This document shows, in pieces, positions 63,075 to 64,000 of a stretch of 64,000 bases of DNA (its first letter is position 1; each line of letters begins with the position of its first letter). This stretch comes from Opitutales bacterium (lineage in GTDB: Bacteria > Verrucomicrobiota > Verrucomicrobiia > Opitutales > Opitutaceae). A program made the translations under genes and the position numbers. A model generated the notes under the pieces. The model was not told where the DNA came from. It made no database searches and was given only the letters and a program-made list of their open reading frames with translations. The DNA lies in the NCBI GenBank assembly GCA_018700525.1, contig JABITN010000127.1, positions 18,943 through 82,942 on the forward strand, written 5' to 3'.

Positions 63075-64000
63075 CTAAATCTTCGAGATCCAATAAACTA
63101 ATAGGATGATTGAGATGACGCACGCCCAGCCGATGGAAAATCCGATGATTGAGCGTTTTGACGGAATCGGAATTTCAAGATTCGTATTCGAAAAGAACAC
63201 GCGTCGAGGGAGAGGGATTGATCCTGCTGGAAGGACGCACGGTACTGGCGTATCCGGTTCTTCTTTTATGACAGGGGTGCGCAGGAGCGCGTAATAGCGT
63301 TCGATTTTTTCCGGATTGGATTGTTTGGTAAATAAACTGACAAGGACCCCGACAAGTAAGCCGACCGACAAATAAAGGATCATTTGCCACGGGAGGGAGA
63401 GTGAGGCTTCGCCACCAGAGTGATCGATCATTTGGAGGGACTCGGCTCGTGGCAGTTTAGAAATCCAAATTGCGAAAAAGGCTTGAGTGCCGATCCACCA
63501 TGCTGACAAAGCACTCAATGTCGAAGTCCAGGCGGCAGCCGGAGTAGCGCGTCGCCAGAAGAGGCCTAGCCAGAAAGCGATACCCATCATTGGGCCGATT
63601 TTCCAGAGGATCTCGAGACCTTGGATAACTCCGGATAGCCAATAGGCGTAGATAACTCCGAGGATAACCACGCCGATAGAAGCGATCCTTGCGACCCAAA
63701 GGTAGTGATGATCGCTTCGCCCTGGTTTCGCATGTTTGTAGACGTTTCGCGTGAAAAGCGCCGAGGCTGCGATCATGAAGGAATCGCAGGAGCTCATGAC
63801 GGATGCGAGGAGCGTTGCGATGAACAATCCCAATGCTCCGGGCAACATTGTCGGAAGAAATTCGTTGGCGAGCATGCCGTAGAGGTGATCGGGGTTGACG
63901 TCTTTTCCGGCGAAGTAGGCGACCCCCGCCAGACCTGTCAGGCACCATGCCACTGTACAGGCACGCTTTGTAAGGCTGCCTACCATGAATCCGAATTGTC
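63075..64000 (-). CDS. Sodium:solute symporter (SSS family), partial
   Basis: The visible 308 codons are the C-terminal part. The reading frame continues past the window edge (QFGFMVGSLTKRA), so the N-terminus is missing. Helices include GALGLFIATLLASVMSSCDSFMIAASALFTRNVYKH, which is the TM8 sodium-site region (SSCDSFM) of the SGLT-type family. ASIGVVILGVIYAYWLSGVIQGLEIL follows. A C-terminal soluble segment ends in one extra helix. It likely imports a sugar or sugar acid. With the propeller gene after it and the catabolic genes nearby, it is the presumed uptake system. Confidence 0.88.
   Translation of the reverse strand, partial: QFGFMVGSLTKRACTVAWCLTGLAGVAYFAGKDVNPDHLYGMLANEFLPTMLPGALGLFIATLLASVMSSCDSFMIAASALFTRNVYKHAKPGRSDHHYLWVARIASIGVVILGVIYAYWLSGVIQGLEILWKIGPMMGIAFWLGLFWRRATPAAAWTSTLSALSAWWIGTQAFFAIWISKLPRAESLQMIDHSGGEASLSLPWQMILYLSVGLLVGVLVSLFTKQSNPEKIERYYALLRTPVIKEEPDTPVPCVLPAGSIPLPRRVFFSNTNLEIPIPSKRSIIGFSIGWACVISIILLVYWISKI

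Noticed and set aside
1..64000. CRISPR arrays, insertion sequences, prophage or rRNA
   Set aside because: No regularly spaced repeats, transposase/integrase motifs, phage structural genes or rRNA sequence were seen on either strand.

Overview
The window looks like chromosomal core genome of a Verrucomicrobiota bacterium, most likely class Opitutae (Puniceicoccales/Opitutales relatives). This is inferred from gene content and remembered family resemblance, not from a search. Pointers are a histidyl-tRNA synthetase of the Opitutus type, a complete five-gene pilus-like locus matching Akkermansia Amuc_1102 to Amuc_1098, an FtsB-like protein beside a eukaryotic-type UDP-sugar pyrophosphorylase, FabV as enoyl reductase, and a ClpX-like ATPase without a zinc finger. 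Shine-Dalgarno sequences are weak or absent before many genes. Coding density is high, with one tRNA and no CRISPR array, rRNA or intact insertion sequence seen.

Layout. 1-12.7 kb: housekeeping genes (MBL-fold nuclease fragment, DoxX, HD phosphohydrolase, dtd, fabV, a DsbD-like reductase, rpoN, an A-type Fe-S carrier, menaquinone methyltransferase, ClpX-like ATPase, HU, hisS, a membrane-anchored hydrolase). 12.8-20.6 kb: a tight amino-acid run serA-plsY-hom-lysC-thrC-cimA covering serine, homoserine/threonine and the citramalate entry to isoleucine. 20.6-27.6 kb: cardiolipin synthase, alkyltransferase, ExeA-like ATPase, FtsB-like protein, UDP-sugar pyrophosphorylase, a double-receiver/PAS regulator and a DUF420 protein. 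27.6-31.7 kb: pyruvate dehydrogenase E1-alpha, E1-beta and E2 on the minus strand, plus a Nudix hydrolase.

31.8-38.7 kb is the standout locus: an exported Amuc_1102-like protein, then a PilM-PilN fusion, a PilO-like Amuc_1100 homologue, an Amuc_1099-like protein and a secretin. A clear terminator separates the first gene from the other four. It is followed by a stand-alone 5'-3' exonuclease whose ribosome-binding site lies in a perfect hairpin. 39.7-43.0 kb holds a gamma-carbonic-anhydrase-like protein, a TIM-barrel amidohydrolase, an unrecognised APH/kinase-fold protein, and two short genes that look like a collapsed sodium-pump decarboxylase (half a biotinyl domain, and an OadB N-terminus joined to a lipoyl-like domain).

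43.0-49.4 kb: OGG1-type glycosylase, UvrD-family helicase, proB, frr, pyrH and tRNA-Gln. Next to the tRNA is the wreck of a NACHT-NTPase/FGE-sulfatase fusion gene (49.7-50.5 kb). 50.5-56.6 kb: TPR protein, CDF transporter, aminotransferase, a membrane protein, two gene fragments (DoxX and glutamate synthase) and cysteine synthase. 56.9-64 kb is a sugar-acid/amino-sugar catabolic region: mannonate dehydratase, a Tat-exported AGE-type epimerase, NagA-like deacetylase, NagB, a secreted propeller-like protein and a sodium:solute symporter cut by the window end. Together these suggest uptake and breakdown of N-acetylhexosamines and uronates.
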